A DNA stretch of 64,000 nucleotides from Ciona intestinalis (taxonomy: Eukaryota > Chordata > Ascidiacea > Phlebobranchia > Cionidae). This document shows positions 52,260 through 64,000 of this stretch, piece after piece; the first letter of the stretch is position 1; each line of letters begins with the position of its first letter. The stretch covers positions 704,750-768,749 of the forward strand of contig NC_020169.2 in NCBI RefSeq assembly GCF_000224145.3, given 5' to 3'. The notes below the pieces were generated by a model, which did no database searches, was not told where the DNA came from, and saw nothing but the letters and a program-made list of their open reading frames with translations. The translations under genes were made by a program, and so were the position numbers.

Positions 52260-52759
52260 NNNNNNNNNNNNNNNNNNNNNNNNNNNNNNNNNNNNNNNNN
52301 NNNNNNNNNNNNNNNNNNNNNNNNNNNNNNNNNNNNNNNNNNNNNNNNNNNNNNNNNNNNNNNNNNNNNNNNNNNNNNNNNNNNNNNNNNNNNNNNNNNN
52401 NNNNNNNNNNNNNNNNNNNNNNNNNNNNNNNNNNNNNNNNNNNNNNNNNNNNNNNNNNNNNNNNNNNNNNNNNNNNNNNNNNNNNNNNNNNNNNNNNNNN
52501 NNNNNNNNNNNNNNNNNNNNNNNNNNNNNNNNNNNNNNNNNNNNNNNNNNNNNNNNNNNNNNNNNNNNNNNNNNNNNNNNNNNNNNNNNNNNNNNNNNNN
52601 NNNNNNNNNNNNNNNNNNNNNNNNNNNNNNNNNNNNNNNNNNNNNNNNNNNNNNNNNNNNNNNNNNNNNNNNNNNNNNNNNNNNNNNNNNNNNNNNNNNN
52701 NNNNNNNNNNNNNNNNNNNNNNNNNNNNNNNNNNNNNNNNNNNNNNNNNNNNNNNNNNN
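52260..52759. other. Assembly gap of 500 N
   Basis: Exactly 500 N, probably a placeholder length. The last seen KIF1 exon (51635-51759) is upstream and no PH-domain exon is found downstream, so the true gap may be larger. Confidence 1.
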
Positions 52760-53183
52760 TTAGAATATAGACAATTAGCGTCATTGTTACGCATTTCTTC
52801 ATTTTATCTGTGTCGGACATTTTTTAATTTATAGTTAGATGTCAGTGCGTGCCTATACTGTATTAGTGTCTGCTGTATTAGAATATTTATTACTTTATGT
52901 GTCTAACCACTGATTCTATTTGAATAAGGTGATAAGTGCGTATTTGTTTTGTTGTTTCCCGTACCCGTTGGCCTACTTAGTCACAATTTGAAAACCTCTT
53001 TAGTACTCGTCACTCGTCAGTACTGTTCAGTCCCCCACCAACGTGTAATAAACTTCAAGCAAGAGTCAGAGTGTATTTTCATATGGACTTTTTTCGATTT
53101 AAATAGAAGCCATATTACGGGGTTTGGGTGCAGGGCCGCGCCCTTTAAGACCGCCGTAACAGTTATTATGTCATTGACAATAG

Positions 53184-53480
53184 CCGGCGCCGTGGCATAG
53201 TGGTTAGCCCGCCTGCCTGTAACCCAGAGGTAATGGGTTCAAGGCTCGTCGCTGCTACCATTGTGGGCGTATGTGTCCTTGGGCATGACACTTAAAAGTA
53301 TGTGCTCCAAACCAGTGGTCACTATAATGGGTTGTCCAAATTATCACCGATACACAACCCCCCCCCCCCAAAAAAGTAACATACATGGTAACTCGTAAGC
53401 TGGCATGAGGTGTTAAACCCGTGTTATAACGACTGTCGTTTTCCGGCCACGCAAGGATAAAGTAAGTTACATCCATTCAT
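53184..53480 (+). mobile_element. tRNA-derived SINE, best copy
   Basis: The head GCCGTGGCATAGTGGTTAGC (box A) and GGGTTCAAGGCTCG (box B) are tRNA-like. The body GTGTCCTTGGGCATGACACT and CCAGTGGTCACTATAATGGG leads to a C-run and the tail GGCCACGCAAGGATAAAGTA. The head suggests pol III origin. Confidence 0.9.
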
Positions 53481-53629
53481 TCAAGAGAGACAGTAAAAAT
53501 AGGTGGATAGTTTCCACCAGACATGTTTATATATATATACGGACTCTCGTTTCCACAAAATATTTTTTTGTAACTTTGGTCCGAAACGTGGTACCAAAAA
53601 GATACCTTGCTGCCTGTGTTTGATTTAGA

Positions 53630-54119
53630 CACAGAAATAAAATAGGATAGAACGCGCATCTTCAATGTCGGTAAAGGAGAGAGTTGATACACTCTCTTTT
53701 TTTCACGAGTCGTTCCCGTTTACTATTGTAGTCAATGGAATCCAGGGCGTTTTATGTGGTTTTTCTTCGTTTTTTTGACTTAATTTATATTTAAAAAAAT
53801 AATAACTATTTTCAAATATATTTAGATTTCTAGCAAACCGTTTGTTTAAACGTTTTTAACTAAATTTCTTAAATAAGTAAATTTTGTAAACAAGCGCTAA
53901 ACTTGTAAGCGTTATTCTACCAAAAACAAACTGATCTATTAACTAGAATAGTTGGTGTGGTTTTTGAAATTAACAGGGAAACTCCTAAAATCACTGTGTG
54001 CCTATTTTTTACAATGGAGACCAAGCGAAATGGGGACGGAGTTGGCGGTCACGTGAATAGAAAAAAGATTGTATCACGGTTTTGAGCAGTTGCGCGTTCC
54101 ACTTTATTTTATTTCTGTG
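53630..54119 (+). mobile_element. CACAGAAATAAAA-ended MITE, copy 2
   Basis: 490 bp, same orientation as copy 1. The flanks GATTTAGA and GCTTTAGA are a possible imperfect target duplication. No coding capacity. It ends 217 bases before NOP10. Confidence 0.88.
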
Positions 54120-54336
54120 GCTTTAGAGCTTTCTTTCTCCCCAATATCTGTCGAGGAAACACGTGTTTTTTGCGCAGCTTGTAGTTGGTTTTGGTTGGTC
54201 TTACTCATAGCTTATGAAGCAGATTTTGAAATATCGAGTACGTTCGAACCGAAGTACTAGTTGGTTGTTTAATTAGATAACAATATTTATGTAAATTTTT
54301 GTTTTTGTGCGATAGCATTAAATAAGTTTTGCAAAA

Positions 54337-54537
54337 ATGTTTTTGCAATTTTACTTGGACGAAAACGGTAAACGCGTGTATACTTTAAAAAAGGAAAATC
54401 CCACCGACGGTTCAACTCCAACCAAGTCCGCACACCCAGCAAGGTTTTCACCCGATGACAAATATTCAAGGCAAAGAATTATAATAAAACGAAGATTTGG
54501 ACTTTTGTTAACGCAGCAACCACAAAGTATGATGTAA
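54337..54537 (+). CDS. NOP10: H/ACA snoRNP subunit NOP10
   Basis: 66-aa intronless [22 protein letters not shown], then [18 protein letters not shown] and TQQPQSMM, match NOP10 over the whole length (human 64 aa). NOP10 binds the pseudouridine synthase dyskerin in H/ACA particles and telomerase in the nucleolus. The stop codon is followed after 17 bases by the start of LINS1 on the same strand. Confidence 0.97.
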   Translation: MFLQFYLDENGKRVYTLKKENPTDGSTPTKSAHPARFSPDDKYSRQRIIIKRRFGLLLTQQPQSMM

Positions 54538-54554
54538 ATAGCGAAAAGTTAAAC
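54538..54554 (+). promoter_or_regulatory. 17-base intercistronic spacer of the NOP10-LINS1 pair
   Basis: ATAGCGAAAAGTTAAAC. It contains AG dinucleotides usable as a trans-splice acceptor. Ciona operons are known for very short or absent spacers. Confidence 0.55.
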
Positions 54555-56135
54555 ATGGAAAGTCAAGAACTATGTTGCCAAACGTCTAATTTTGATGTAC
54601 ATATTGTATATAAACTTTTGTTAAAATATCAACAACAAAATAATTATTTTAGTCTTAGCCATCATTGCAAAGGCTTGTGTAACAGCTTATCACATTTATT
54701 GCATACACATAAGTCTTTGCAAAACCCTGGGAAACAATGGCTATGTATTTCATCAATATTATTACATTTTACAATACTTGAAAAACTGTTTTTGTTGCTA
54801 AACCAATGTAGTGATTACCTATCTAATTGTACTGTCCAGTGTCCACTGCTTTTGCGTACCTTACTGGAATTCACCAAACTGGGTTCTCCTATAGTTTACT
54901 ATTCATCTTTTAAAACAATTGAAGTTGTATTGTGTACACTAAAAAAACATGAGCACTGCCATGTTGTTTTTTATTCTCAGTTAACCAGTGCTTATCAATG
55001 GATACAAGAATTAAATCTTCATGAAAGTGAAAATGTGGACACCATTAACATATCATGCAGTTTTTATGCTAAAGTTGTAAAAAATGTGGAGAATGAAGAG
55101 GAATTGATAAAACAGCCACATTTGGCAAACATGAAATGGTTGTCCAATATGTTAAGCAAAGTATGTGAACCTACTTCCATTCAGTTTTTGGAATTATGTC
55201 GTATTATTTACTCTATTCCTGGAAAGTCAAGCCATTTCCATAGTTATATGTTGCAGTTATACAATGTCCTTCTTGGGCGGCTCACAAACATTTCTTATAC
55301 TACAAGACCTTATTGCATAGCTCTTTTGAAAGATTTTCTACCATGCCAGCCCTGTGTGGAAAAGGGTTATGAAATGGTGGCTAACACGCTTCTTAAAACT
55401 GTTCAAAAATTTCTAAATGCAATTGAATATGAATATTCTGAAAGCGAAGTGGTCAAAATCCATTTTGGTGGGTATGAGTTGCAGGAAAATTGTGCCTATC
55501 CAATGACTGCATCAGAATGTATTGACCTTATCAATAGTTGCCTTAGAGCAAGTGCCATCATATGTTGTGCATGCCCTTCAGATATCAACACATGCATATC
55601 GCAAGACCGACATATATTATCACTCCTGTTTCCCTTTCCTAAAATGTCAACCATTCTTTCTAAAATGTTAGACCTTTTTATGGAACAAGATGATGGGTTA
55701 ATGGAATTCTTGTTGCTTCATCTGCAAACGTTTATCAAATGTGTTCAGTAAGTCATATACAATAGGGGAAAGTGTGCATTTCAATTAATTCACAATTGTT
55801 GCAGGTTTAAAATCTATCTATTTGATCCACATGAAGCATTCATCTCTCTTCAGATCAAACTCTCATTTGACTTCTCGGTCTTGTTAGATTGGCTGATGTC
55901 AAATGAAACGGATTTTCTTTTATATTTTGTGAAATACCTAAAATACTTACAAACCTCTCCTGAAAGATTTTGTGATTCATGTAAGATAATGGGGCATGTA
56001 AAACACCAGGTTTTAAATGAACTTGCAAACCTAAAACTACGTATTGCCAAGTTGCATATGAAAGAATTGTTTCCTTACAATCCGCAACCCCTGATTAAGA
56101 ACTTAGAGAATGTCATTAAATTAACTCGCTTGTAA
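54555..56135 (+). CDS. LINS1: Lines homolog 1 (LINS1), 2 exons
   Basis: Exons 54555-55747 and 55805-56135 join in phase 2 to 507 aa. The C-terminal exon has LFDPHEAFISL, VLLDWLMSNETDFLLYFVKYLKYL and KELFPYNPQPLIKNL, the conserved end of the Lines family. The rest is alpha-helical and Cys/Leu-rich without catalytic motifs. Lines was described in Drosophila patterning and linked to cognition in humans; its molecular role is unclear. The start ATGGAAAGTCAAG lies 17 bases after NOP10's stop, with no room for a promoter, so it is probably expressed from the same precursor and matured by spliced-leader trans-splicing. Candidate AG sites lie in TAAATAG and GAAAAG just before the ATG. Confidence 0.9.
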
Positions 56136-56281
56136 CAATTTTTGTATTAAATTTAACATTGAGATGCATGATTGATAAAATATTTCAGGTCATGACATGT
56201 TCTTTTGAGATCTTGTGCTATAGCCTGTAACACAATAAAAACAATAAACAAATAACATTGTTGTTTTTTTTTTAAATTAAT

Positions 56282-59200
56282 TCATTTACCGTGACTTCCA
56301 GTAGAACATTCAGATTCCGATCGCAACTTTCTTGTGCTTTGCTCAACCTTTAGGGGGTGTGTTATTTTACAAAGAGTTTCTTTTTGTTTGCCTTCCAAAA
56401 TTGGAGTGAGTGGTTTGATGTCAACAACACATTTTCTTCGCTTTAAACTTCTTGCCGATTTGGACAAATAGCATTTTCGTTTTGGATTTTTTGGGGTAAT
56501 TAGAATGTTTTCACAAGATTCTTCATCATCAGAAGTTTTTTCAACAGCTGATGTTGGTTCCTCACCTATACATACAAATTACGAAATATTCGCTACAGGC
56601 TAAGTACATATTTGATGATTACCTTTATTTAGCAGCAACATACATTTCTCCTTAACGTCTTCGATATATTCTTTATTAAGTTGTTCCACCTTCAGCACCT
56701 CACATGATGGTTTTTTATCAACATAAAACATTGCATCTGTTTAACATGGTAGAATGAAGTTTAATACCTACTGTATAACAGACTATTGCAATAGTTATCA
56801 GAAGACTAAAGACATTTACAGATCCCAACCATTCATGGAAGAATAAAAAACAAATTCTACCTTCTTCTTTTACATCCATTGTCTGCTCTTCTTGTTCCAT
56901 AGGAATAACTGCATTAACAACTTTATCTTCTGCATTCAGATGCACACTATCAAGACTCAGCTGCACATGGAACCATAGTTACAAGTGAGAAACAACATTA
57001 CAAGAATTTACCAGATGACTAGCTTATATACCAGTAATATAAAAAGTTCAATATAAGACATTTTAAAACCCCAAATTAAAACATCTTAAGAGTCTTGATT
57101 TAACTCTATTATTTTATGACTCTATTATTCTATCAATTATCCACGTTTCACTGGCTTTTGTTAAAATATTAGCATAGCATAATAAAAGCAACCGAAAAAA
57201 TTGCCATTAACGTAAAACCTTACATCCAAGAAATCTTCTACAAGTTTTAAATCAGCATCTTGAACAAGATACTTTGTTACTGCATAACTTTCTGTAGTTT
57301 GAACAATCGTTGTTGAATCCAGCAGTTTTGAGCCACCTTGTCTTTTGACCATCCAGTCATAAAAGTTAAGTGGTGCTGCAAACTTCAGTACTTCGCTTTG
57401 AAACAGACTAGTTTGTTTGGTCATTGACATTGCCTAAGATTCACAATATGGGTGATTCGTACATAGATATATAGTAGGGTGGGGGAAGATGGGACACTTT
57501 GTCAGACGAGACTATTTTTTAATTTTCTTTTTACGGACTCCCATTTAATGATAATCAGGAAAATAAGGTTACAGAATAATTCGACAGTATTATCACGACT
57601 TTACAAAACGACTGCAAAGCTGATTACTGTTTTTAAATATTAAAAGTAAAAAAAACGAAATAGTAAGGTGCTATTTTTTAATGCTCGCTAAATCATAGTA
57701 AAGCCAATGAATTTTTTAGTTTGCCTGTGCGAACGATTAAACTAGTTTCATAGCTTCATTATAATATTTCGTTCAGTTTGATTTTGTCTCATAAAACTAG
57801 TTTTAGTTTTGTATATAAGCACAAAGAAAATAGGCAGGAGGCAATATGACTTTAATTTGAGATAATGACAACAAAAAAATATCGGTTTAACGTTATATAT
57901 ATGAAGTTTACATGGCAAAGAAACTAGCACAGCCTGTTAAATTCGGTAGGTTAACTACAAGTTTCAGAATACTGCTAGTGTAAATATATTTCAACTTTTA
58001 AAGATTTGCTTTTAATTTAGTAATTTATATCTCAGGGGATATTCAACTATAAGATACTGAGATAATAAAATGATAATATTTTGAAAATATATTCGAAATT
58101 TGGTCATTTGCACTTGGTGATAATTTATGAGAAGTGGCTTGTGCCAAAAACAGAGTAGTAATACCCAATTTGTAGCAAAAATAAAAACTTTATTAAAAGT
58201 TATAATCATTTTTCTGTTATTACAAGTTCATATACACACACTTGTTGGATACAATATTTATGCATTGATGTTCGAACATTACCCATTGTCGTTCAAACAA
58301 TACCAATTGTTATGCAATAATATAATGTATAGGTAACATGTTAAAAACTATAGCAGTAAGCTGTAGTAGGGCAAGAAAAAGAATGTTTAAACTTAAGTTT
58401 CAAAGCGTACAGTATTATTTTGTTTTATTTACGTATATTCCTATTTATAAATACACTTAATAATCAAAATTAACAATGATTTCAAACTGTCCCATCTTAT
58501 CCTGTGTGTTTTCGAATTTGTAAAATTTCACTTGTTGTGCGGATAGTTAAATAACTCCTCGTGTGTTTTATTATATTTTATTAAATTGGTGTCAATTAAT
58601 AAAGGAATGATAGTACTAATTCGTAGTAATACCTCCTCCCCCCACAAGGAATGATGGTACTTAATTCGTAGTACCTATCCTCCCCCATTGTACTATATTT
58701 ACAGTCACACCAGACACCACATTTGTTTCAACCATGACGTACTCATGAAATGCATGATAAAGGCTGATGATTTAGACGAGAGGCTATGCAGGCAAAGTGG
58801 TTGGAAGCAGACATTATGGGTTTAAGGCTCGTCACTTGTCAGTGCTATCGTTTTGGGTATACGTGTCTTCGGACAAGACACTTAATGACAGTTGCCCCAA
58901 GCTAGTGGTTACTTAAGTTGTCTAAAAAAATGTCAGCTATACATAAAAACAAAGTTACATACATGGTAAGAGCTAAGAGGGCATGAAAACAGAACATACG
59001 TGTTATAATGACATTCAATTTTGGCAAAGTCATGATGAAGCAAGTTACATTTATATTCATTCCTTGTAATTATAATAATGTTCAACTCATTTACCTGTTT
59101 TGTTGATAATATATACTGTAGGTATTGGGTGATTGTCACATCTGTTCTTGGCCATGGATTTTCCAACAAAATATTTAAATATAATGGCAATAAAACATCG

Positions 59201-62200
59201 GAACAATTTTTTACATCTCGTGAAGATACTTGCAGCAAGGCACTCATGGGTAATTGTGGGCTTGTTCCTTTTAATAGTATTATGGTTATAAGCAGTTTAG
59301 TGTAATATGTTTTTAAATAATAAAGTTTTACCAAGATCTATAGTTCTACCTATAACCAAGCGTCAAATTAGCATATTACAATTTGCATCTGCAATACACA
59401 AATCGTCTTTAGCAATAGACATACAGTTACTAAGTGTATAAAAACATAAACAGTGAATTTTGCATAAGACTGGCTTTATTAATCATACATATGTTCTCCT
59501 AGTATTTTGTGCCAGGAAGATAAAAAAATTCTGCTACAACTGTTTTAAAAATAACTACCATCTTATACAAAGGAATCGTAGCTACAAATGCATGACGTGT
59601 GTGTGTGGTAATTTTGGCCTTGGTTACGCCAGTTATCATAATTACGATTGGTCAAAGAAAATTGTCTATTAAGAAACAGTACCAAGTTAGAATTCACACA
59701 TAGATTATTTGCCTTATAATAGGGATTGATTACCAGTTCACTTGTTGATCACAATGATGGTTGAATGCTTTTCAAGTATTAGAATTAATAGTTTGTTTCC
59801 GCTTTTATGCCAAGAGATATTTTGCGTATTTATTCGTTGTTAGCAGAAACATTATTATTAACGCTACAATGCGGCGTACAACTTATGTATTAAAGTACAA
59901 ACACATGGGTTGGTGTGAGTGATTAATCCAGCAAAACAACCTGATTGTTGAATTTAAACAAAAGGAAAAATGTGATGAATGCTAATAATAATTGCTGGAT
60001 ACTACAAACATATAAATTACAAATGCACATGGTAAAAAATGTTTCATAGGCATCACTAAAGGAACAAAATGGGTATTTAGAATAGAATGTGAATTCCTTA
60101 AAGTTCTTACCTAATATTAAATGTGCTTTCTCCACAANNNNNNNNNNNNNNNNNNNNNNNNNNNNNNNNNNNNNNNNNNNNNNNNNNNNNNNNNNNNNNN
60201 NNNNNNNNNNNNNNNNNNNNNNNNNNNNNNNNNNNNNNNNNNNNNNNNNNNNNNNNNNNNNNCTTCATCAGATGAAATACTTCTATCTGACTATACATCA
60301 CACACTGACACTTTTACATTATTGTTAACTGACAAATTTAAATAGCGTAATACTGTAATACACTTACAAACAATTTTAAAAAATATTAATTTTAAACTAA
60401 AATCAGGCCACGGCATTACCTACGTATATTTCTTAATTTAAAAGTAACAGAAAATGCTATGTCGAAGGTACACTCTGTTTTGCTGCAAACAGCAAAGCCT
60501 AAATCAGCTGATCGATTAGAAAAGATCGTGACGTAGTTTTCGTCATAGTGCCCGCGAGTGACGCAACAATAGGCGAATTTTTTGGCACTTTTTAAAACGT
60601 TTTTTTTGGCCAAACTAAATATTTTTTTCACAAAAAAATACCACAGATAGTATTTATTAAGTGTAAATTTTCAATTAAAACCAACTTGTATGAGCGTGGT
60701 CCAGACTCTTTAAATTTGCGGTATTACATTACATTTATGGCATTAAAAAAATTACAAATGATAGTCAAACCTGTTTTTCTAATTCTCTGTGCCTTATCTG
60801 AAGCAAGAAACAGATTTTCAAAATGAAATCTTTTAATTGTTTGAGTTCCATTACACACGCCTCATTTGCTAAAGTATTAGTCAGAGTAGTTTCACAAAAC
60901 CTGTTTGGGAAATGAAAGAGAATCTGTCAATTAAAATGGGTGACTATTGTTTATTTATTGAGCATCAAGCCTGGAAGCTGTATTGTATTCTATAGTGAAA
61001 ATGCTACAATTGCTGTGGTATTGCACCAGTAAGATATGCCATGAATCTAATGCCGATTAAGTATTAAATATATATATTGCATACCTGTATATGCCTTTTG
61101 CAACGCTATTTAAAACAAGCTTGGAATCTGATCCTAATATGACCAACAAAAGTTGACTAAAACTGTTACAGGACTTTAGTTGAAGCTGAGAATTCAGTGA
61201 AACCTAAAACATAAAAAATGTAAAGACAAAACCTAAAAAGAAGTTTAATTATGGTAAAGTTAAAATACCCTTAATTTTTCAGAATTATCTTGATAAAGCA
61301 ATAACTCTTCAGCAAGACTAAGTTGTGTTTGAACATCAGGATTATTTGACGAAGTAATACCATGCTTGCATGTTTCACAATACCTGCAATTATAATTGTA
61401 GATCATAACAAACATAAAAGTAGATATTGTAGCTGTAGTTGTACGGATGTATTCCAGTTTTTAATTAATACATTGCATATGTCAGTCATGTTGCCCCTTC
61501 CATAGCTACTGCTAAATCGCTGTATGGATGGGCATTGTATCATATATTTCGCATGCATCAACACACAGTTATGTTAAATGCCATGACATTTTACTTTGCG
61601 TTGGTTGGTATACATCTCTTCTATTGAACAACCAAAATATGATTTCAAGATAAATTTTTTCCTGATTTTTTTTATTAAGAATTTTTCCAAGGAAATTAAC
61701 AAAAAAAACTTTGATTGTTTAGTCACTATTTAAAAAAATGGCTTGCCAATTAGGTCAGATAATTAAGGAAAGGTACTATATATATACAACTTAAATACAA
61801 AACGAAAAAGTTTACCCTTTAAATAATTGAACCTCTTGCTCAAAATTCTTTAACAAATATGCTTTGATTTTAGACTGTGGCAAAGCTGACACTACTTTGT
61901 TAAAATATTCATCAGCAGATAGTTCAATGTTTTGTTGTTCTAAAAAAAATATTTTTTTAATTCAACTTTTCAATTTATTCAAGACGTCAAGCTTTTTCCC
62001 TTAAACATGCAGCACATTCTTGGTAACAACTAAGAAACCTACATCACTAGAAAATTATAGCATCCGTTACCAGGTGACAGTGCATATTATATTAATATTA
62101 GGTGCGTCTTTCCATGCGCAATGTCTTTTTATGCCATTCGGCATTCACTTTCTGTAGTACTGCCAAAATTACAACCGAGTTTATCAGTGACTTTAATGAC

Positions 62201-62627
62201 TTTCAACAACTGTGCTAAAGTTATCCTTGTTTTATAATTCCAATATTTGAGTCGCATTTTTACAATACTGGTAGGCTAATAATAATATATGCCAAGTAAA
62301 ATAAGATAGTGATAATGTACAGAAACTAATGAAGCCTATAATAAAAATTCCTTGTAGTAAGTCCTGTAGTCATACATTCGTACACTAACACTAACATAGG
62401 AAGATAATATAATTCAGATATATTAAATATGTAGTACATATGATATACTGGTTATCATTAGGCCACACATATACCTGTAAAGCGCTGAGCTAATCTAAGG
62501 GTCAAGTTTTTCACCATTTGATTCATTTTGTAAGAATGGTCTTCAAATAGATCAAAGATTACATATATCAGATTGGAAAGAATGGCCGGATATATCAATA
62601 TGCTACTTAACTTAGTTGACCTATTTT
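56282..62627 (-). CDS. Unidentified multi-exon gene, 3' part, basic C-terminus
   Basis: In-phase minus-strand exons: 62627-62475, 61939-61816, 61383-61269, 61203-61085, a part from the 60138-60262 gap to 60111, 59267-59095, 57433-57224, 56960-56861, 56736-56623 and 56565-56282. Text along the chain: IYVIFDLFEDHSYKMNQMV, YCETCKHGITSSNN, SFSQLLLVILGSDSKLVL, VEKAHLILGTSPQLPMSALL, LLPLYLNILLENPWPRTDV, FAAPLNFYDWMVKRQGGSKL. It ends with an acidic linker and a Lys/Arg-rich tail with KNPKRKCYLSKSARSLKRRK. It looks like a helical-repeat protein with a nuclear-type tail. A weak resemblance in layout to FIRRM (C1orf112) was considered but is not supported by a clear motif. The 5' end is not found. Confidence 0.65.
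57471..57665 (+). mobile_element. GTAGGGTGGG-family element inside an intron
   Basis: ATAGTAGGGTGGGGGAAGAT at the left, with GGACACTTTGTCAGACG next to it. The right end is indistinct. It lies on the antisense strand of the unidentified gene. Confidence 0.6.
58772..59068 (+). mobile_element. Decayed SINE copy inside an intron
   Basis: GGGTTTAAGGCTCGTCACTT (box B-like), CGGACAAGACACTTAATGAC and GTTACATACATGGTAAGAGC follow the order of the 53184 copy. Confidence 0.7.
60138..60262. other. Assembly gap (N run)
   Basis: 125 undetermined bases that hide most of one exon of the unidentified minus-strand gene. Confidence 1.
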
Positions 62628-62982
62628 CTATGAACATAATATAAATATAAAGAAATTTAGATATATATGTATATGACTATGTTTATATACAAGCGTTAGA
62701 GTTTTTTCACTAGTTTCGCACGTGTGGAAGATTGGAAGACCACGTGTTGACGTGTGCTAATGGTAAATGTAAATATAAATATCGAAAAGGTTTCCAGAAC
62801 GACAGTTTAATGCAGACATTTATATCTACGCCACAGCGTACGTACTTGACAAAACGTACCAACAAGAACACGAACCAGCAACAGGCAAAGTAGCAATCTT
62901 ACATTAGGAACTCGCGGGCATATGACGTCACGCCGGTGATTTTGAAGCAGTGTTTCGCATCACTGCTGGTTCGTGTTTTTGT

Positions 62983-63467
62983 CACAGAAATAAAAAAAGA
63001 GTAGAACGCGCAACTTCCCAAAACCGTGATATATTCTTTTTTCTATTCACGTGACCGCCAACTCCGTCCCCATTTTGCTTGGTCTCCATTGTAAAAGATA
63101 GGCGCACAGTGATTTTGGGAGGTTTTAGCTGTTTATTTTAAAAAATGGACTAACTATTCCAGTTTATTAGGCCAGTTTAGTTTTTGGTAGGTTCACGCTT
63201 ACACTTTAGCGCTTGTTTAGAAAAATTAATTATTTTATAAATTTAATTAAAAACGTTCAAACAAACGGTTTGTTGGAAATATATATGTGTTTGGAAATAG
63301 TTATTTTTCCCTATAAACTTATATTAAGTCAAAAAACGAACAAAAACTACATAAAACGCCCTGGCTTCCATTGACTACAATAGTAAACGGGAACGAGTCG
63401 TGAAAAAGAGTGTACCATGCTCTCTCTCTTACCGACAATAAAGACGCGCGTTCTACTCTTTTTTATT
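62983..63467 (-). mobile_element. CACAGAAATAAAA-ended MITE, copy 3
   Basis: Inverse orientation of copies 1 and 2 (AACTTCCCAAAACCGTGATA near its left end). The right end stops at TTTTTTATT, missing the last eight bases TTTCTGTG or so. Confidence 0.85.
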
Positions 63468-64000
63468 GAGCACGGTAGTGGTCATATAGATCCCTTTTTT
63501 CGTCGAACAGTTGTTCTTGGCTTTGTTGTTGTTGTTGTTGAATGAAATTTATTTCGTCTCTTCGGTCACGATAACGAAGAACAAGAGAGTTGATAAAAAG
63601 CGAAAAGACGGGTAGTGTAACGGTCTATGAGAGGCGTGTCCTAGGTCGCCCCGACAGGTCACACGAGGGTTGTAGATTGACGAAAACGCGTACGTTGATT
63701 TGTTGTAAACGAATTTATTTTGTACGGGTACGCACGGTACGGTACGTATGTACGCACGGTTTTCTAAAAATATATACACGATTAAATAATACACAGACAC
63801 TTAAGTGATACATACACACTTAAATAGTACACACACACAGGGCGTACGGTTTACAAACTATCACACAAAATAATACGATATATAGAAAACATAGCACCTA
63901 CCGAACAATTTTAGGACAAGATAGCAGGCACACACAGGGCCGCTCAGGGGTAACTATTCAAACAAGATGGATGTTGGCAGATATAAATACAACAGTACAC
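63468..64000. other. Unassigned end of the window
   Basis: Contains a GTT run (63521-63540), GC-richer sequence with repeated ACGGTACG-like words (63720-63765) and AC-rich words (63790-63840). It looks repetitive, but no family can be named and no gene is supported. Confidence 0.4.

Noticed and set aside
60416-60631. Minus-strand open frame with FAVCSKTECTFDIAF
   Set aside because: It could be an exon of the unidentified gene (acceptor and donor are present at about 60495 and 60419), but the hydrophobic pattern and phase link to neighbouring exons are too weak to include.

Overview
The window looks like nuclear DNA of a solitary ascidian (sea squirt), most likely Ciona. The basis is AT-rich sequence, short introns, chordate-type gene content, many small terminal-inverted-repeat elements, tRNA-derived SINEs and an operon-like gene pair. 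The species call is inference. There are four runs of N (5850-5974, 6749-6873, 52260-52759, 60138-60262).

Layout. 54-2145 (-): cyclin B, eight exons. 3546-4303 (+): exons of an unrecognised gene. 5706-7020: a gap-bounded stretch holding a second, low-quality copy of the cyclin B 5' exons, best explained as misassembly. 7595-9685 (+): 3' part of a ZMYM/SOBP-like gene. 10114-13574 (-): nicotinamide riboside kinase; its first intron contains an intronless same-strand gene (11748-13181) encoding two TREX-type exonuclease domains, the first catalytically dead. 14617-20640 (+): COA8, TMEM245 and GKAP1. 21707-22607 (-): ARL14EP-like. 23160-23830 (+): glutaredoxin. 24927-25089 (+): an orphan first exon. 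25100-27430: repeats. 27699-29237 (+): SPRYD7. 29834-31278: a cluster of small repeated elements.

31770-52259 (+): one kinesin-3 gene of the KIF1A/B/C class. A shared motor/FHA part leads either to a 2.3-kb terminal exon with its own poly(A) signal (KIF1B-alpha/KIF1C-type tail) or to about 21 further exons (KIF1A/KIF1B-beta-type tail). The gene runs into the 52260-52759 gap before a PH domain is seen. 54337-56135 (+): NOP10 and LINS1, separated by only 17 bases, a probable tunicate operon. 56282-62627 (-): a multi-exon gene for a helical protein with a basic C-terminus that I could not identify. The remainder to 64000 is repeats and unassigned sequence.

The genes do not form one pathway; they are ordinary housekeeping and cytoskeletal loci. 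The most interesting points are the dead-plus-live TREX tandem nested in the NMRK intron, the KIF1 locus with both tail types and a doubled DPFxDR segment shared with vertebrate KIF1B, the NOP10-LINS1 pair, and MITE families with exact target-site duplications. Exon borders were read by eye from GT/AG sites and reading-frame continuity; no transcript data were used.
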